From contig NC_009675.1 in assembly GCF_000017505.1 (NCBI RefSeq), positions 930,001 to 994,000 on the forward strand: a stretch of 64,000 nucleotides of DNA. The letters run 5' to 3'. The translations under genes and the position numbers were made by a program. Source of the DNA: Anaeromyxobacter sp. Fw109-5. Lineage in GTDB: Bacteria; Myxococcota; Myxococcia; Myxococcales; Anaeromyxobacteraceae. Under the pieces are notes generated by a model, which ran no database searches, had not been told where the DNA came from, and saw only the letters and a program-made list of their open reading frames with translations. Shown here piece by piece: positions 16,610 to 29,301 of the stretch (position 1 is its first letter; every line of letters begins with the position of its first letter).

Positions 16610-18478
16610 GTGGCGCGTTCCGCATCCCTCAGCAACCGGTTCGTCATCTCGCTCGTCGCCGTCCTCTCGCTCACCGTGGCGCTCACCGCGTACGTGACGC
16701 GCACGGCGCGGGAGCGGCAGCTGCTCGACGCCGCGTCCGGCGAGATGCTCGCCAACGTGGCCGCGTTCGAGGCGGCGGTCGAGGCCGACGCGGAGGGGCT
16801 CTCTCGCGCGCTGACCGTGCTGTCCCAGGCCGAGCGGCTGCTCGCGCCGTTCGCGGCGGGAGACCGCGACGCGACGCTCGCGGCGGCGACGCCGCTCTTC
16901 CAGGAGCTGAAGGCGAAGAACGCGATCACGCACATGTACTTCATCGAGCCCGAGGGCCGCGTCTTCCTGCGCGTCCACAAGCCCGAGCAGCGGGACGACG
17001 TGCTGAAGCGCGCGACGTACCTGGCCGCGGCGAGGACGGGCCGCAACGCCCACGGGATCGAGCTCGGCAAGAACTTCTTCTCGCTGCGGAGCGTCCGGCC
17101 GGTGTCGCTCGGCGGGGCGCAGGTCGGCTACCTCGAGGTCGCCGAGGAGATCGATCACCTCTTCGCGCAGACGAAGCGCGTCACCGGCGAGGAGGTCGCG
17201 CTGTTCCTGCGCTCCGACTACCTGCGCGCGAAGGGGGCCGAGCCCGCGTCGAAGGAGGTGGTCGGCGAGTTCCAGGTGCTCGAGGCGACCGATCGCGCCC
17301 TGGCGCACGAGCTCGGCGCGGTCGTCGGGCTCGGCGACGGGCTCGAGGCGCCGGTGGCCCGGCTCTTCCGGCGCGGCGACGCCTGGTACGTGGCGGGGAT
17401 CGGGCCGCTGCGAGACGCGGAGGGGACGGTCGCCGGCGTCCTGTTCTTCTTCCGCGACGCGACCGCGCTGCACGCCGCCGCGGTGCGCGACGGGTGGATC
17501 ACCATCGCCCTCTTCGCGGCGATGATGGCGCTCGCGGGCGGGCTCCTCTACGCCTCCCTCCGCCGCAGCCTGGTCGCGCTGCGCGAGGCCGCCGCCGTCT
17601 CCGCGCGGATGGCCTCCGGGGACCTCACCGTCGAGATCGACGCGCCGGGGGCCGACGAGGCGGGCCAGGTGCTCTCCGCCATGCGCGACACGGCCGGCCA
17701 GCTGCGCGGCGCGGTGGGGGAGGTCCGCGACGCGGCGGGGGGGGTGGCGGCGGGGAGCGACAAGCTGCGCGGCGGCGCCGAGCTCATCTCGCGTACCACC
17801 TCCGAGCAGGCCGCCGCCGCCGAGGAGGCCGCGGCGTCCGTCGAGGAGATCTCCGCGACCATCACCGCGACCGCGCGGGACGCCGACGAGGTGGAGAAGG
17901 CGGCGCTCGCGTCGGCCTCCGCCGCGGAGGAGGGCGGCCGGGCCGTCGCGGAGGCGGTCGGGGCGATGCGCCAGATCGCCGAGAAGATCGGGATCATCGA
18001 GGAGATCGCGTACCAGACGAACCTGCTCGCGCTGAACGCCGCCATCGAGGCGGCGCGCGCCGGCGAGCACGGCAAGGGCTTCGCGGTCGTCGCCGCCGAG
18101 GTGAGATCGCTCGCCGAGCGCAGCCGCGGCGCGGCGATGGAGATAGGCGAGCTCTCCGGCTCGACGGTGGCCGTCGCGGAGCGGGCGGGGGCGGTGCTCG
18201 GCGCGCTCGTGCCGGACATCCGGCGCACGGCGCAGCAGGTCCGGGAGGTGGCGGCCTCGACGCGCGCGCTCGCCACCGGGGCCGCGCAGATCAGCGGGGC
18301 CGTGCAGGGGCTCAGCGCAGGCGTCCAGCACACGGCCGGCGCGGCGCAGGAGATCGAGGCCACCGCGCGCGATCTCGACGATCGCGCCGCGGCGCTCCAG
18401 GCCGCCATCGGCTTCTTCCGGCTGGAGGAGCAGGCGGCCGCGCGGGCGTTGCTCGCCCCCGGCCGCCGCGCCGCCTGA
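16610..18478 (+). CDS. Methyl-accepting chemotaxis protein (transmembrane chemoreceptor)
   Basis: 622 residues from GTG 16610, which has GGGAGG five bases upstream. TM1 (about 9-28) precedes a periplasmic Cache-like sensor (about 30-290; [17 protein letters not shown]). TM2 follows (about 295-315; [19 protein letters not shown]), then a HAMP linker and a long methyl-accepting helical hairpin. The signalling tip [20 protein letters not shown] is the invariant kinase-contact sequence. No pentapeptide CheR tether (NWETF-type) is at the C-terminus. No che genes are adjacent, so it is an orphan receptor. The ligand is unknown; Cache domains of this layout often bind small organic acids or amino acids. 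Confidence 0.93.
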   Translation: MARSASLSNRFVISLVAVLSLTVALTAYVTRTARERQLLDAASGEMLANVAAFEAAVEADAEGLSRALTVLSQAERLLAPFAAGDRDATLAAATPLFQELKAKNAITHMYFIEPEGRVFLRVHKPEQRDDVLKRATYLAAARTGRNAHGIELGKNFFSLRSVRPVSLGGAQVGYLEVAEEIDHLFAQTKRVTGEEVALFLRSDYLRAKGAEPASKEVVGEFQVLEATDRALAHELGAVVGLGDGLEAPVARLFRRGDAWYVAGIGPLRDAEGTVAGVLFFFRDATALHAAAVRDGWITIALFAAMMALAGGLLYASLRRSLVALREAAAVSARMASGDLTVEIDAPGADEAGQVLSAMRDTAGQLRGAVGEVRDAAGGVAAGSDKLRGGAELISRTTSEQAAAAEEAAASVEEISATITATARDADEVEKAALASASAAEEGGRAVAEAVGAMRQIAEKIGIIEEIAYQTNLLALNAAIEAARAGEHGKGFAVVAAEVRSLAERSRGAAMEIGELSGSTVAVAERAGAVLGALVPDIRRTAQQVREVAASTRALATGAAQISGAVQGLSAGVQHTAGAAQEIEATARDLDDRAAALQAAIGFFRLEEQAAARALLAPGRRAA

Positions 18479-18520
18479 CCTCGCTCCGCTCTCCGATCGA
18501 CGTGCGCGCCGAGCTCATGG

Positions 18521-18599
18521 CCGTGATCACTCCGGTCGAGCCTTCCCGCTCGCCCTTCCCCCCGAGCCTGTCGAGGGGTCAGGGGCGAGCGGATCACGG
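18521..18599. terminator. Nested inverted-repeat element between convergent mcp and clpA
   Basis: Outer arms CCGTGATC (18521-18528) and GATCACGG (18592-18599) enclose inner arms CCGCTCGCCC (18546-18555) and GGGCGAGCGG (18583-18592). A CCCC...GGGG core with the GAGCCTGTCGAGGGG word of the REP-like family lies inside. It sits in the 189-bp convergent gap and would act as a bidirectional terminator; the repeat is seen, the function inferred. Confidence 0.6.
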
Positions 18600-18667
18600 A
18601 ATGCCGCTCGCGGTGAGCCTGTGTACGAACCGCGAGCGAGCCGGTTCGACGCGAGCGGCCACGGCCA

Positions 18668-20959
<2,292 letters not shown>

Positions 20960-20961
20960 GC

Positions 20962-21288
20962 CTACTCCGGCTCGACCGTCACGAGGAGCGGGTACTCCGC
21001 CTCGCGCGCGAGCGCCATCGTCTTCTCCGCCTTCGTCTCGGCGATCTCGAAGGGATAGATACCGGCCAGGCCGACCCCGTGCATGTGAACGTGCAGCATG
21101 ATCCGGTGCGCGCTCTCGGGATCGTGGTGGAAGACCGTCACGAGCACCCAGTCCACGAACTCCTGGGTGGTGTAGTCGTCGTTGTGCAGCAGCACGCGGA
21201 ACAGCGACGGCCGCTTCGTCTCCTTCTCCGCCTTCGTCCGGGGGACGACGACGTCCGTGTCGCCCCCGGGGCGGGACCGCTCTGCCAT
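20962..21288 (-). CDS. clpS: ClpS adaptor for N-end-rule substrates
   Basis: 108 residues with the ClpS core signature LHNDDYTTQEFVDWVL, where Asn-Asp-Asp forms the N-degron pocket, and HVHMHGVGLAGIYPFEIAET. It delivers proteins with N-terminal Leu, Phe, Trp or Tyr to ClpAP. The N-terminal 25 residues are a flexible charged tail (VVPRTKAEKETKRPS) needed in the family for ClpA engagement. It sits 2 bp before clpA on the same strand, with aat upstream. Confidence 0.96.
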   Translation of the reverse strand: MAERSRPGGDTDVVVPRTKAEKETKRPSLFRVLLHNDDYTTQEFVDWVLVTVFHHDPESAHRIMLHVHMHGVGLAGIYPFEIAETKAEKTMALAREAEYPLLVTVEPE

Positions 21289-21536
21289 GGGCTCACATTC
21301 TAAGCGTACGCTCTCGACCCCGCGCACGCCGCCCTCCGCCGCCGGGACGCGTCGCGGTGTCGCCGTCCGGCCTGCGCCCGCGGGGCGCGCATGCCCCCTG
21401 GCGGGGCCGGTCCTGCGCGGTTCGCCCGCGGCCGTGGCCCGGACCGGCGAGGCAGCGCCCGGTCGTCCGGGAGCTGGCGCGGCGGCCCTCCGTACGCCGG
21501 CGACGGCGGCGCGCTGCTCGCGGGCGGGCATGGCCA

Positions 21537-22244
21537 TCAGGCGCCGGCCGGACGATCGCCGGCGTCGAGATCCCAGCGGCCGCGCAGCGTCGGCCGGTCG
21601 AGGGCGCGCCCCAGCCGCGCGAGGAACTCGGCGCGCGGGATCTCGCGCGCGCCGAAGCGCGCGAGGTGCTCGGTGCGGACCTGGCAGTCGATGAGCCGGA
21701 CGTCCCAGCGCGCGAGCCACTCGACGGAGCGGACGAAGGCGACCTTCGAGGCGTCGGGGCGATCGGCGAACATCGACTCGCCGAAGAACGCCCCCCCGAG
21801 CGAGACCCCGTAGAGGCCGCCGGCGAGCGCCTCGCCCTCCCACGCCTCGAAGGAGTGGGCGAAGCCGAGCCGGTGCAGCCGCACGTAGGCGTCGATCATC
21901 TCCGGCACGATCCAGGTGCCGTCCTGGCCCGGTCGCGCGCGGCCCGCGCAGCGCCGGACGACGTCCTCGAACGCGCGGTCCGCCGTGACGCGGTACCGGC
22001 CCCGCCGGATGGTGCGGGCGAGGGAAGCGGACACGTGCAGCCGCTCCGGCTCGAGGACGAGGCGAGGGTCGGGCGACCACCAGAGGATGGGCGTGTCCTC
22101 GCCGTACCAGGGGAAGATGCCCGCCGCGTACGCGGTGAGGAGCCGCTCCGGCGAGAGGTCCCCGCCGACCGCGAGCAGCCCATCGGGCTCCGCCAGGTCG
22201 GGATCCGGGAACGACACCTCGCGCGGGAGCCGGTAGATCGCCAC
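21537..22244 (-). CDS. aat: Leucyl/phenylalanyl-tRNA-protein transferase
   Basis: 235 residues from GTG 22244 (VAIYRLP). Family motifs are clear: LLAVGGDLSPERLLTAY, GIFPWYGEDTPILWWSPDPR, a GESMF motif, and LIDCQVRTEHLARFGA. The enzyme adds Leu or Phe from aminoacyl-tRNA to N-terminal Arg/Lys of proteins, creating the degron that ClpS reads. It lies directly upstream of clpS and clpA on the same strand, with a 248-bp gap (21289-21536) that holds nothing I recognise. The cluster forms a complete bacterial N-degron pathway apart from ClpP. Confidence 0.95.
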   Translation of the reverse strand: MAIYRLPREVSFPDPDLAEPDGLLAVGGDLSPERLLTAYAAGIFPWYGEDTPILWWSPDPRLVLEPERLHVSASLARTIRRGRYRVTADRAFEDVVRRCAGRARPGQDGTWIVPEMIDAYVRLHRLGFAHSFEAWEGEALAGGLYGVSLGGAFFGESMFADRPDASKVAFVRSVEWLARWDVRLIDCQVRTEHLARFGAREIPRAEFLARLGRALDRPTLRGRWDLDAGDRPAGA

Positions 22245-22275
22245 GCGCCGAGTGTAGTGCGGAGGAGGGCGAAAT

Positions 22276-22312
22276 TCTCGCCGGAGGAGCGGCGCGCGCC
22301 CCTCCGGCGAGA
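22276..22312 (-). terminator. Hairpin downstream of the glycine-zipper protein gene
   Basis: TCTCGCCGGAG (22276-22286) and CTCCGGCGAGA (22302-22312) make a perfect 11-bp stem. It sits just past the stop of the minus-strand gene at 22325, before aat; on the minus strand it is followed by AATTT. It probably ends that transcript. Confidence 0.55.
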
Positions 22313-22324
22313 GCGCTGGAGCCG

Positions 22325-22942
22325 CTAGAACCTCCCCGCCCAGCCCACGTAGGTGGGGGCGCTGACGACCGGGTCGCGGTCGGTCGTGCCGAGCCCGTCG
22401 CGGAACGCCACGCGCCGCTCGCGACGGTCCGCCTCGCGGGCCTCGTAGGTCGCGTGGATCACGCCCACCGCGGCGCCGACGAGCAGCCCCGCGCCGGCGC
22501 CGATCATCATGTCGCGCTGCCAGTCGTCCCACTCGTTGATGAGCGACACGCCCGTGCCCACGAGCAATCCGGCGACCCCGCCGTACGCCGCATCGGTCGC
22601 GACGGTGGCCATCGGGTTCGGCCGCTCACGCCGCTCGACGATCACCTGCGTCTCGGTTCCGGCGGCAGGCGGCGGAGTCACCACCGTCGTCGAGGACGGC
22701 GGCGGCGCCGTGGTCGTCCCCGGCTGGCCGCTCGGCGGGGTCACGACCACCTGCTGCGAGGCGCCGCCGGGAGCGGCGGTGGTCCCTCCCTGCGCGGGCG
22801 GCTGCTGCTGCGATGGCGGCTGCTGCGCCGGCGGTGGCTGCTGCTGCGGCGGCGTGTACGGTTGCTGGTACGTCGTCCCGGACTGTCCCAGCGCCGGGCC
22901 CGCGACGGCGAGCGCCGTCGCGAGTAGCGTTCCCTTGAGCAT
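22325..22942 (-). CDS. Exported Pro/Gln-rich protein with glycine-zipper segments
   Basis: 205 residues. A cleavable signal (MLKGTLLATALAVAGPALGQ) leads into a 90-residue Pro/Gln/Thr-rich, low-complexity region (repeated QQPP and TTTAPPP). Two hydrophobic Gly-rich helices follow (GGVAGLLVGTGVSL and MMIGAGAGLLVGAAVGVI) that resemble glycine-zipper membrane hairpins found in outer-membrane-associated proteins. The C-terminus is charged. The specific function is unknown. It follows the sigma-factor gene on the same strand after 108 bp, so co-transcription is possible but unproven. Confidence 0.7.
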   Translation of the reverse strand: MLKGTLLATALAVAGPALGQSGTTYQQPYTPPQQQPPPAQQPPSQQQPPAQGGTTAAPGGASQQVVVTPPSGQPGTTTAPPPSSTTVVTPPPAAGTETQVIVERRERPNPMATVATDAAYGGVAGLLVGTGVSLINEWDDWQRDMMIGAGAGLLVGAAVGVIHATYEAREADRRERRVAFRDGLGTTDRDPVVSAPTYVGWAGRF

Positions 22943-23050
22943 CCCCTCACCTCCCGAACCCGAAGATGGGGTGGGAGGGCGATCCCGGCAAAGGATGACG
23001 TCCTTCGAGTGGATGCCTAGAGCGGAGCCCCGCTCGGTCTGAGCTCCCCC

Positions 23051-23902
23051 CTAGCTGCGGAGCGCGACGAACTCCTTCAGCGCCTCCCGGATGGACGACT
23101 GGACGTGCGCCGGGACCTCCGGGAGCGGGGCGGCCTTGCAGAGCGCGAGCGTCCTCTGGAGCGACTGGCAGCGCGCGTCGCACGCCGGGCAGCGGGCGAG
23201 GTGACGCTCCATGTCGGCGCACAGCGTGGCGCTGATCTCGCCCTCGAGGTGCTTCGAGAACAGCTCGACGATGTCCGGGCAGGGCTCCGCCGCCGGCGTC
23301 GCGGGGGCGGGCGCGGGGGCCTCCGCACCCGGGATCCCGAGGAGGGGCGCCACGGCCGCGCGCACCGCCACCCGCGCGCGATGCAGGCGGCTCTTCACCG
23401 CCTCGACGGACAGTCCCATCACCTCCGCCACCTCGGGCGCGGTGAGCCCCTCGACGTCCCGCAGGACGAGCACCTCGCGGTACATGGGATCGAGGGAGCC
23501 GATGGCCTGCTCGAGCGCGACCTCGATCTGGCGACCGGCGAGCGCGTCGTCGGGCGGTCGACCGGGGTCGACGATCTGCAGCGCCGCCTCTCCCGGCTCG
23601 CGCGCGTCGAGCGACTCCTCCTGCTCCGGGGCGAACTTGGAGCGCCGCCGCTTCTTGATGCAGAAGCTCCGCGCGATCGTGTAGAGCCACGTCGACACGG
23701 AGGAGGCGCCGCGGAAGTCTTTCACGTTCCGTGCGACCGCCAGCAGGGTCTCCTGCAAAATATCCTTTGCGTCCTCCTCGTCACGGCACATCTTCAGGCC
23801 GAAGCGGTACACGCTCCGTTGATGCCGTGCCAGGAGCGCCTCCAGCGCCCGCCGGTCGCCCGCGCGGGCGCGTTCGAGGAGCTCGGTGTCGTGGGCGTCC
23901 AT
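23051..23902 (-). CDS. ECF sigma factor with C-terminal cysteine-rich zinc-finger (anti-sigma-like) tail
   Basis: 283 residues from ATG 23902; a GTG at 23944 is possible. Sigma-70 region 2 is at about 8-85 (EDAKDILQETLLAVARNVKDF, STWLYTIARSFCIKKRR). Region 4 is at about 130-190 (LDPMYREVLVLRDVEGLTAPEVAEVMGLS, VKSRLHRAR, residues abridged). An Ala/Pro linker leads to about 75 C-terminal residues with six cysteines, including a zf-HC2/ZAS-type HLARCPACDARC preceded by CPDIVELFSKHLEGE. ZAS domains normally belong to separate anti-sigma proteins; here it is in cis. The layout recalls the metal-sensing CorE sigma factors of Myxococcus, but no CXC motif is present. It is divergent from the respiratory operon, which is a plausible target. 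Confidence 0.88.
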   Translation of the reverse strand: MDAHDTELLERARAGDRRALEALLARHQRSVYRFGLKMCRDEEDAKDILQETLLAVARNVKDFRGASSVSTWLYTIARSFCIKKRRRSKFAPEQEESLDAREPGEAALQIVDPGRPPDDALAGRQIEVALEQAIGSLDPMYREVLVLRDVEGLTAPEVAEVMGLSVEAVKSRLHRARVAVRAAVAPLLGIPGAEAPAPAPATPAAEPCPDIVELFSKHLEGEISATLCADMERHLARCPACDARCQSLQRTLALCKAAPLPEVPAHVQSSIREALKEFVALRS

Positions 23903-24194
23903 GTGGGGTGGGTCGTAACCCGGAGCCGTCGATGGAACAAGCACCGCGTCGCCGCCGCGACCGTCCGCGCCTCGCGCGCCCAGCGCGCCTCATGCGCGTG
24001 ACCGACGACCGTTACGACCGCCCGACCGCGCATGGACGGGGACGCCGGGTCACGCGCGGGCAGTCCGCCGAGCAAGAACCCGAGCCCCTCGCCCCTTCCG
24101 AGACCTTCCGTCGATCCTTGATCCAAGACAATTTACGCCCCGACGCGGGCCCGGCAGCACCTGCACGCCGTCCACGGGGGCCGCGCAAACAGCG
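23903..24194. other. Divergent promoter region, sigma factor gene / respiratory operon
   Basis: About 290 bp between the sigma start and actA. It is slightly less GC-rich near 24110-24145, with TTGATC at 24118-24123 followed by AAGACAATTT, but no convincing -10 element can be fixed. The actA ATG lacks a strong ribosome site. Promoters for both directions must lie here. Confidence 0.4.
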
Positions 24195-24845
24195 ATGAGC
24201 GCACTCTTCTCTCCCAGATCCAACGGCATCTTCCGTCTCGTCATCGCGATCGTCGTGGCCGGCGCCGCCGGGACGGTGGGGGCGCTGATGATCTTCGCCC
24301 GCATCCCGGCCGGCACGGGCCAGGCGAAGCAGGTCGGCCAACCGGTGCAGTTCGACCACCGCCACCACGTGCAGGACGACCTCATCGACTGCCGCTACTG
24401 CCACACCACGGTCGAGCGGGCGGCGAGCGCCGGGATCCCGCCCACCGAGCTCTGCCTGAACTGCCACTCGCAGGTCTGGAACAAGAGCCCGCTCCTCGAC
24501 CTGGTCCGGGCGAGCTGGTTCGCGAACAAGCCCATCGAGTGGGTGCGCGTCCACCGCGTGCCGGACTTCGTCTACTTCAACCACGCCATCCACGTGAACA
24601 AGGGCGTCGGCTGCGTCGAGTGCCACGGGCGGGTCGATCTGATGCCGGCGATCGAGCAGGTCGCCCCGCTCACGATGGGCTGGTGCCTCGACTGTCACCG
24701 CGACCCTTACCCGCGTCTCCGCCCGCTCGAGGAGATCACGAACATGACCTGGGAACCCGAGGGCGACCGCGTCGCGCTCGGTAAGCAGCTGGCGAAGAAG
24801 TACGACGTGAAACCCCGGACGAGCTGCTACACATGCCATCGCTAG
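24195..24845 (+). CDS. actA: Alternative complex III pentaheme cytochrome c subunit ActA
   Basis: 216 residues with one N-terminal membrane anchor (about 13-35; [20 protein letters not shown]) and a periplasmic domain containing five CXXCH haem sites: CRYCH, CLNCH, CVECH, CLDCH and CYTCH. This matches the pentaheme ActA subunit, which passes electrons from the quinol-oxidising complex to the monohaem ActE or an outside acceptor. His residues in FDHRHH and FNHAIH are likely axial ligands. It is the first gene of a tight operon; its 3' end overlaps actB by 13 bp. Confidence 0.93.
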   Translation: MSALFSPRSNGIFRLVIAIVVAGAAGTVGALMIFARIPAGTGQAKQVGQPVQFDHRHHVQDDLIDCRYCHTTVERAASAGIPPTELCLNCHSQVWNKSPLLDLVRASWFANKPIEWVRVHRVPDFVYFNHAIHVNKGVGCVECHGRVDLMPAIEQVAPLTMGWCLDCHRDPYPRLRPLEEITNMTWEPEGDRVALGKQLAKKYDVKPRTSCYTCHR

Positions 24846-27800
24846 GCCTCCCCATCTACGGTCAGAAGACGGCGCTCGAGACGCGCCGCTGGAAGAGCAT
24901 CGAGGAGCTCGAGGGGCGCGGGGAGGCCGAGGCCGGGGAGTTCCCGGAGGGCGCCGCCGAGACGCCCGACGGGTTCTCTCGCCGCGGCTTCCTCCAGATC
25001 CTGGGCGCCTCCGTGGCGCTCGCGGGCCTCCAGGCCTGCAAGCCGCCCCGCGAGAAGCTCGTACCCTACGTGCGCGGGCCGGCCGGGGTGACGCCCAGCG
25101 TCCCCGTCGCCTACGCGACGGCCGCGAGCGAGGAGGGCTACGCCGTCGGCCTCGTCGTCCAGGCCTTCGAGGGCCGGCCGGTGAAGATCGAGGGCAACAA
25201 GCTCCACCGCGCGAGCCTGGGGGGAACGGACGCCATCCGGCAGGGGCTCGTGCTCGAGCTGTACGACCCGGCGCGCCTGCGCGGCTTCACGAAGCAGGGG
25301 CGCGCGCTCGCGTGGTCGGCGCTGCTGCAGGAGATCGCGGCGCTCGGGCGCGAGCACGACAAGGACGGCGGGGCCCGGCTGAGGTTCCTCGTGGCGCCGA
25401 CCAGCTCGCCGACGCTGGGAGACCTGCGCCGGCGGCTCCTGGAGCGGTTCCCGAAGGCGCGGTTCGTGGCGTGGTCGCCCGCCGCCGGCGGCGCGGAGCG
25501 CGGCGGCGCCGAGATCGCCTTCGGCCGCCCGCTCGACGCGACGTACGAGGTCGCCAAGGCGGACGTGATCCTCTCGCTCGACTCGGACTTCCTCGCCACC
25601 GAGGGCGAGCACCTGCGCCACGCGCGCGAGTTCGCGTCGCGGCGCGAGGGCGAGCGGATGAACCGCCTCTACGTGGCGGAGCCGCGCCACTCGGTGACCG
25701 GCGGCATGGCGGATCACCGGCTGCGCATGCGCGGCGCCGAGGTCGGCGCGTTCGCGCGCGCGGTGGCGGCGGAGCTCGCCGGGCAGGGGCTCGCGGCGCT
25801 GAAGGCGCTCGGGGCGCCCGCCGCCGGCCCGCACGCGAAGGCGGCGCGGGCGATCGCGAAGGACCTCGCCCGCGCCAGGGGCCGGTCCCTCGTCGTCGCC
25901 GGCGCGCGGCAGCCGCCCGCGGTGCACGCGCTCGCCGCCGCCATGAACGAGGCGCTCGGCAACGCCGGCGCGACGGTGCAGTGGCGCGCGCCGGTGCTGC
26001 TCGACGCGCAGGTCGGCCCCGCGCCGCTCGCGGAGCTCGCCGGCGAGCTCCAGGCCGGCAAGGTCGACACGCTCGTCGTCACCGCCTGGAACCCGCTCTA
26101 CACCGCCCCCGCGGACCTCGACCTGCGCGCCGCGTTCGGCAAGGCGAAGAACACCCTCGTCCTCGCGCTGCGGGACGACGAGACCGTGCGCGCGGCGAGC
26201 TGGAAGCTGGCGGCGAGCCACCCGCTGGAGTCGTGGGGAGACCTCCGCGCCCGCGACGGCAGCGTCTCCATCGTGCAGCCGCTCATCACCCCGCTGCACG
26301 AGAGCGCCACCGAGCTCGAGCTGCTCGCCGCGTTCGTCGGGGAGGGCGACCGCGGCGCCTGGCGCCTCGTGCGCGACGGCTGGCGCGTCCGCTCCGGCGC
26401 GCCGCCCGCGCCGCTGCCGCTCTCCGGGCCGGCCGCGGCGGCGAACCCGGCGGACACGAACCGCCCGCGCCCCCCCGATCCGTACGACCGGACCTGGGAG
26501 GAGTGGCTCGCGGCGGGCCTGCTCACCGAGAGCGCCGGCCAGCCCGAGCAGGCGTCGGTCGACGGGGGCCGCGTGGCCGAGGCGCTCGGGAAGCTCCCCC
26601 CGCCCGCGGGCGGCATCGAGCTCGGGTTCACCCCCGACTACAAGGTGTGGGACGGCCGGCACCTCGAGAACGCCTGGCTCCAGGAGCTGCCGGACCCGAT
26701 CACCAAGCTCACCTGGGAGAACGCCGCGCACCTCTCCCCGGCCACCGCGCAGCGGCTCGGCCTCTCCTCCGGCGACCTCGTGGAGCTCTCCCGCGGCGGC
26801 CGCAGCGTGGTCGCGCCGGTGCTGGTCGTCCCGGGCCACGCCGACGAGGCGGTCACCGTCGCCCTCGGGTACGGCCAGCGGGCCGCCGGCCCGGTGGGCC
26901 ACGGCGCCGGCTTCGACGCCTACGCGCTCCGCACGAGCGACGCGACCTGGTTCGCCGGCGGCGCGGAGCTGAAGAAGACGGGCAAGCGGACGGATCTCGC
27001 CGTCACCCAGGGTCACTTCTCCATGGAGGGGAGGGCGATCGCGCTCGCCCTCGACCTCGGGGAGCTCGACCACGCGAAGCCGGAGCTCGACGAGCACCGC
27101 GGCGAGGTGCCCACCATCCTCCAGCCCGTCGACTACTCCGGCGAGACCTACAAGTGGGGGATGTCGATCGACCTGTCGCGCTGCATCGGCTGCGGCGCGT
27201 GCACCGCGGCGTGCCAGGCGGAGAACAACATCCCGGTGGTCGGCAAGGAGCAGGTGCTCCGCAGCCGCGAGATGCACTGGATCCGCGTGGACCGCTACTT
27301 CGAGGGACCGGCGGACGACCCCAGGTCGGTCAGCCAGCCGCTCGCCTGCGTCCACTGCGAGATGGCGCCCTGCGAGTACGTCTGCCCCGTGAACGCCACC
27401 GTCCACTCGGACGAGGGCCTGAACGAGATGGTCTACAACCGCTGCGTCGGCACGCGGTACTGCTCGAACAACTGTCCGTACAAGGTGCGCCGCTTCAACT
27501 ACCTCGATTACCGAGGGGAGATGGCGCCCACGCTGCAGATGCTCATGAACCCGGACGTCACCGTCCGGAGCCGCGGCGTGATGGAGAAGTGCACCTACTG
27601 CACCCAGCGCATCCAGCGCACCCGCATCGACGCCCGCGTGGCCGGCCGGAAGATCGGCCCGGACGAGGTCGTGCCCGCGTGCGGGCAGGCGTGCCCCGCG
27701 GAGGCGATCGTCTTCGGCAACCTCAACGACCCGCAGTCGCGCGTCTCGCGCAAGCACGCGGACGCCCGCCGGTACGACCTGCTGCACGAGCTCGGCACCC

Positions 27801-27856
27801 GGCCGCGCACCGCCTACCTCGTCAAGCTCCGCAACCCGAACCCCGAGCTCGCATGA
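24833..27856 (+). CDS. actB: Alternative complex III iron-sulfur protein ActB (molybdopterin-like plus ferredoxin halves)
   Basis: 1007 residues. A twin-arginine-like N-terminal segment ([21 protein letters not shown], abridged) starts near residue 48. The first two thirds resemble the molybdopterin oxidoreductase fold; known ActB lacks the cofactor. The last third (about 765-985) is a four-cluster ferredoxin domain with [30 protein letters not shown] and a CTYC...C...CPAEAIVFG set. It carries electrons within the complex toward cytochrome subunits. The start ATG 24833 lies inside actA; the stop overlaps the actC start (ATGA). Confidence 0.94.
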   Translation: MPSLGLPIYGQKTALETRRWKSIEELEGRGEAEAGEFPEGAAETPDGFSRRGFLQILGASVALAGLQACKPPREKLVPYVRGPAGVTPSVPVAYATAASEEGYAVGLVVQAFEGRPVKIEGNKLHRASLGGTDAIRQGLVLELYDPARLRGFTKQGRALAWSALLQEIAALGREHDKDGGARLRFLVAPTSSPTLGDLRRRLLERFPKARFVAWSPAAGGAERGGAEIAFGRPLDATYEVAKADVILSLDSDFLATEGEHLRHAREFASRREGERMNRLYVAEPRHSVTGGMADHRLRMRGAEVGAFARAVAAELAGQGLAALKALGAPAAGPHAKAARAIAKDLARARGRSLVVAGARQPPAVHALAAAMNEALGNAGATVQWRAPVLLDAQVGPAPLAELAGELQAGKVDTLVVTAWNPLYTAPADLDLRAAFGKAKNTLVLALRDDETVRAASWKLAASHPLESWGDLRARDGSVSIVQPLITPLHESATELELLAAFVGEGDRGAWRLVRDGWRVRSGAPPAPLPLSGPAAAANPADTNRPRPPDPYDRTWEEWLAAGLLTESAGQPEQASVDGGRVAEALGKLPPPAGGIELGFTPDYKVWDGRHLENAWLQELPDPITKLTWENAAHLSPATAQRLGLSSGDLVELSRGGRSVVAPVLVVPGHADEAVTVALGYGQRAAGPVGHGAGFDAYALRTSDATWFAGGAELKKTGKRTDLAVTQGHFSMEGRAIALALDLGELDHAKPELDEHRGEVPTILQPVDYSGETYKWGMSIDLSRCIGCGACTAACQAENNIPVVGKEQVLRSREMHWIRVDRYFEGPADDPRSVSQPLACVHCEMAPCEYVCPVNATVHSDEGLNEMVYNRCVGTRYCSNNCPYKVRRFNYLDYRGEMAPTLQMLMNPDVTVRSRGVMEKCTYCTQRIQRTRIDARVAGRKIGPDEVVPACGQACPAEAIVFGNLNDPQSRVSRKHADARRYDLLHELGTRPRTAYLVKLRNPNPELA

Positions 27857-29301
27857 GCACCGCCCAGAAGACGCTCGAAGAAGCCCACGCGCTCGAGGGT
27901 GCGCCGGTCCTCGTGGGCCGCCCCGACGATCGCGCCCTCACCGAGAGCCTGCTCGCGCCGGTCCTCGAGCCGACGCGCAAGGGCTTCGTCGTCCTGCTCG
28001 TCGCGCTGCTCGGCGGGGTGGGCTTCTGGCTCGTCTCGCTGGGGACGACCCTGTTCGTGGGCATCGGCGCCTGGGGCAACAACATCCCGGTCGCCTGGGC
28101 CTTCGACATCACCAACTTCGTCTGGTGGATCGGCATCGGCCACGCCGGCACGCTCATCAGCGCGATCCTCCTGCTCTTCCAGCAGCGGTGGCGCACCTCC
28201 ATCAACCGCTTCGCGGAGGCGATGACGCTCTTCGCGGTGGCGATGGCGGGCCTCTACCCCATCATCCACCTCGGCCGCCCCTGGCTGTTCTGGTGGCTCA
28301 TCCCGTACCCCTCGACGAACCAGATCTGGCCGAACTTCAAGAGCGCGCTCCCCTGGGACGTGTTCGCCATCTCGACCTACGGCACGGTCTCCTTCCTGTT
28401 CTGGTACCTCGGGCTCATCCCGGACCTCGCCACCCTGCGCGACGCCGCCAAGAGCCGCACCCGCCGGATCGTGTACGGGATCATGAGCTTCGGCTGGCGC
28501 GGGTCGGCGCGCCACTGGCAGCACTACCGCGTCGGCTACCTGCTCCTCGCCGGCCTGTCCACGCCGCTCGTCGTCTCCGTCCACACCATCGTCTCCTTCG
28601 ACTTCGCCATCTCGCAGCTGCCCGGCTGGCACACGACGATCTTCCCGCCGTACTTCGTGGCGGGCGCGATCTTCAGCGGGTTCGCGATGGTGATCACGCT
28701 GATGATCCCGGCGCGCCGAGTGCTCGGCTTCAAGCACGTCGTCACCGAGCGTCACCTCGACAACATGGCGAAGGTGATCCTCGCGACCGGGCTGATGGTC
28801 AGCTACGGCTACGCGATGGAGCACTTCATGGCCTGGTACTCCGGGTCTGGGTACGAGGCCTTCGCGTTCCTGAACCGCTGGACCGGGCCCTACGCGCCCA
28901 TCTGGTACATGCAGCTCGTCTGCAACGTGCTCGCGCCCCAGCTCTTCTGGTTCCCGTCGATGCGGCGCAGCGAGGTCGCGCTGTTCGTCGTCGCCATCCT
29001 GGTGAACGTCGGCATGTGGGCGGAGCGGTTCGTCATCATCGCCGTGTCCCTCACCCGCGACTTCGTCCCGTCCTCCTGGGCCATGTACGTGCCGACCTGG
29101 GTCGACTGGGGCCTGCTCTTCGGCTCCATGGCGACCTTCGGCCTCCTGTTCCTGCTCTTCCTCAGGTTCCTGCCCGCCATCCCGATCTTCGAGGTGAAGG
29201 AGCTCCGGCGCGAGCTCGAGCACCACGGGCCGGGCGTGCACATCCAGTCGCCGGCGGACGCCCCCGGCGCGCACGTCGAGGACCCGGAGGAGGTGCCATG
29301 A
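27853..29301 (+). CDS. actC: Alternative complex III membrane subunit ActC (NrfD/PsrC-like)
   Basis: 482 residues with about ten hydrophobic segments (for example 50-73, 82-104, 130-150, 190-212, 310-330, 380-400), the NrfD/PsrC-family fold that binds quinol at the periplasmic side. Pairing with a second NrfD-like subunit (ActF) further along is diagnostic of the complex. The short cytoplasmic N-terminus and the charged C-terminal tail ([13 protein letters not shown]) match known ActC proteins. The start is ATG 27853, overlapping the actB stop; the stop overlaps the actD start. Confidence 0.93.
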   Translation: MSTAQKTLEEAHALEGAPVLVGRPDDRALTESLLAPVLEPTRKGFVVLLVALLGGVGFWLVSLGTTLFVGIGAWGNNIPVAWAFDITNFVWWIGIGHAGTLISAILLLFQQRWRTSINRFAEAMTLFAVAMAGLYPIIHLGRPWLFWWLIPYPSTNQIWPNFKSALPWDVFAISTYGTVSFLFWYLGLIPDLATLRDAAKSRTRRIVYGIMSFGWRGSARHWQHYRVGYLLLAGLSTPLVVSVHTIVSFDFAISQLPGWHTTIFPPYFVAGAIFSGFAMVITLMIPARRVLGFKHVVTERHLDNMAKVILATGLMVSYGYAMEHFMAWYSGSGYEAFAFLNRWTGPYAPIWYMQLVCNVLAPQLFWFPSMRRSEVALFVVAILVNVGMWAERFVIIAVSLTRDFVPSSWAMYVPTWVDWGLLFGSMATFGLLFLLFLRFLPAIPIFEVKELRRELEHHGPGVHIQSPADAPGAHVEDPEEVP

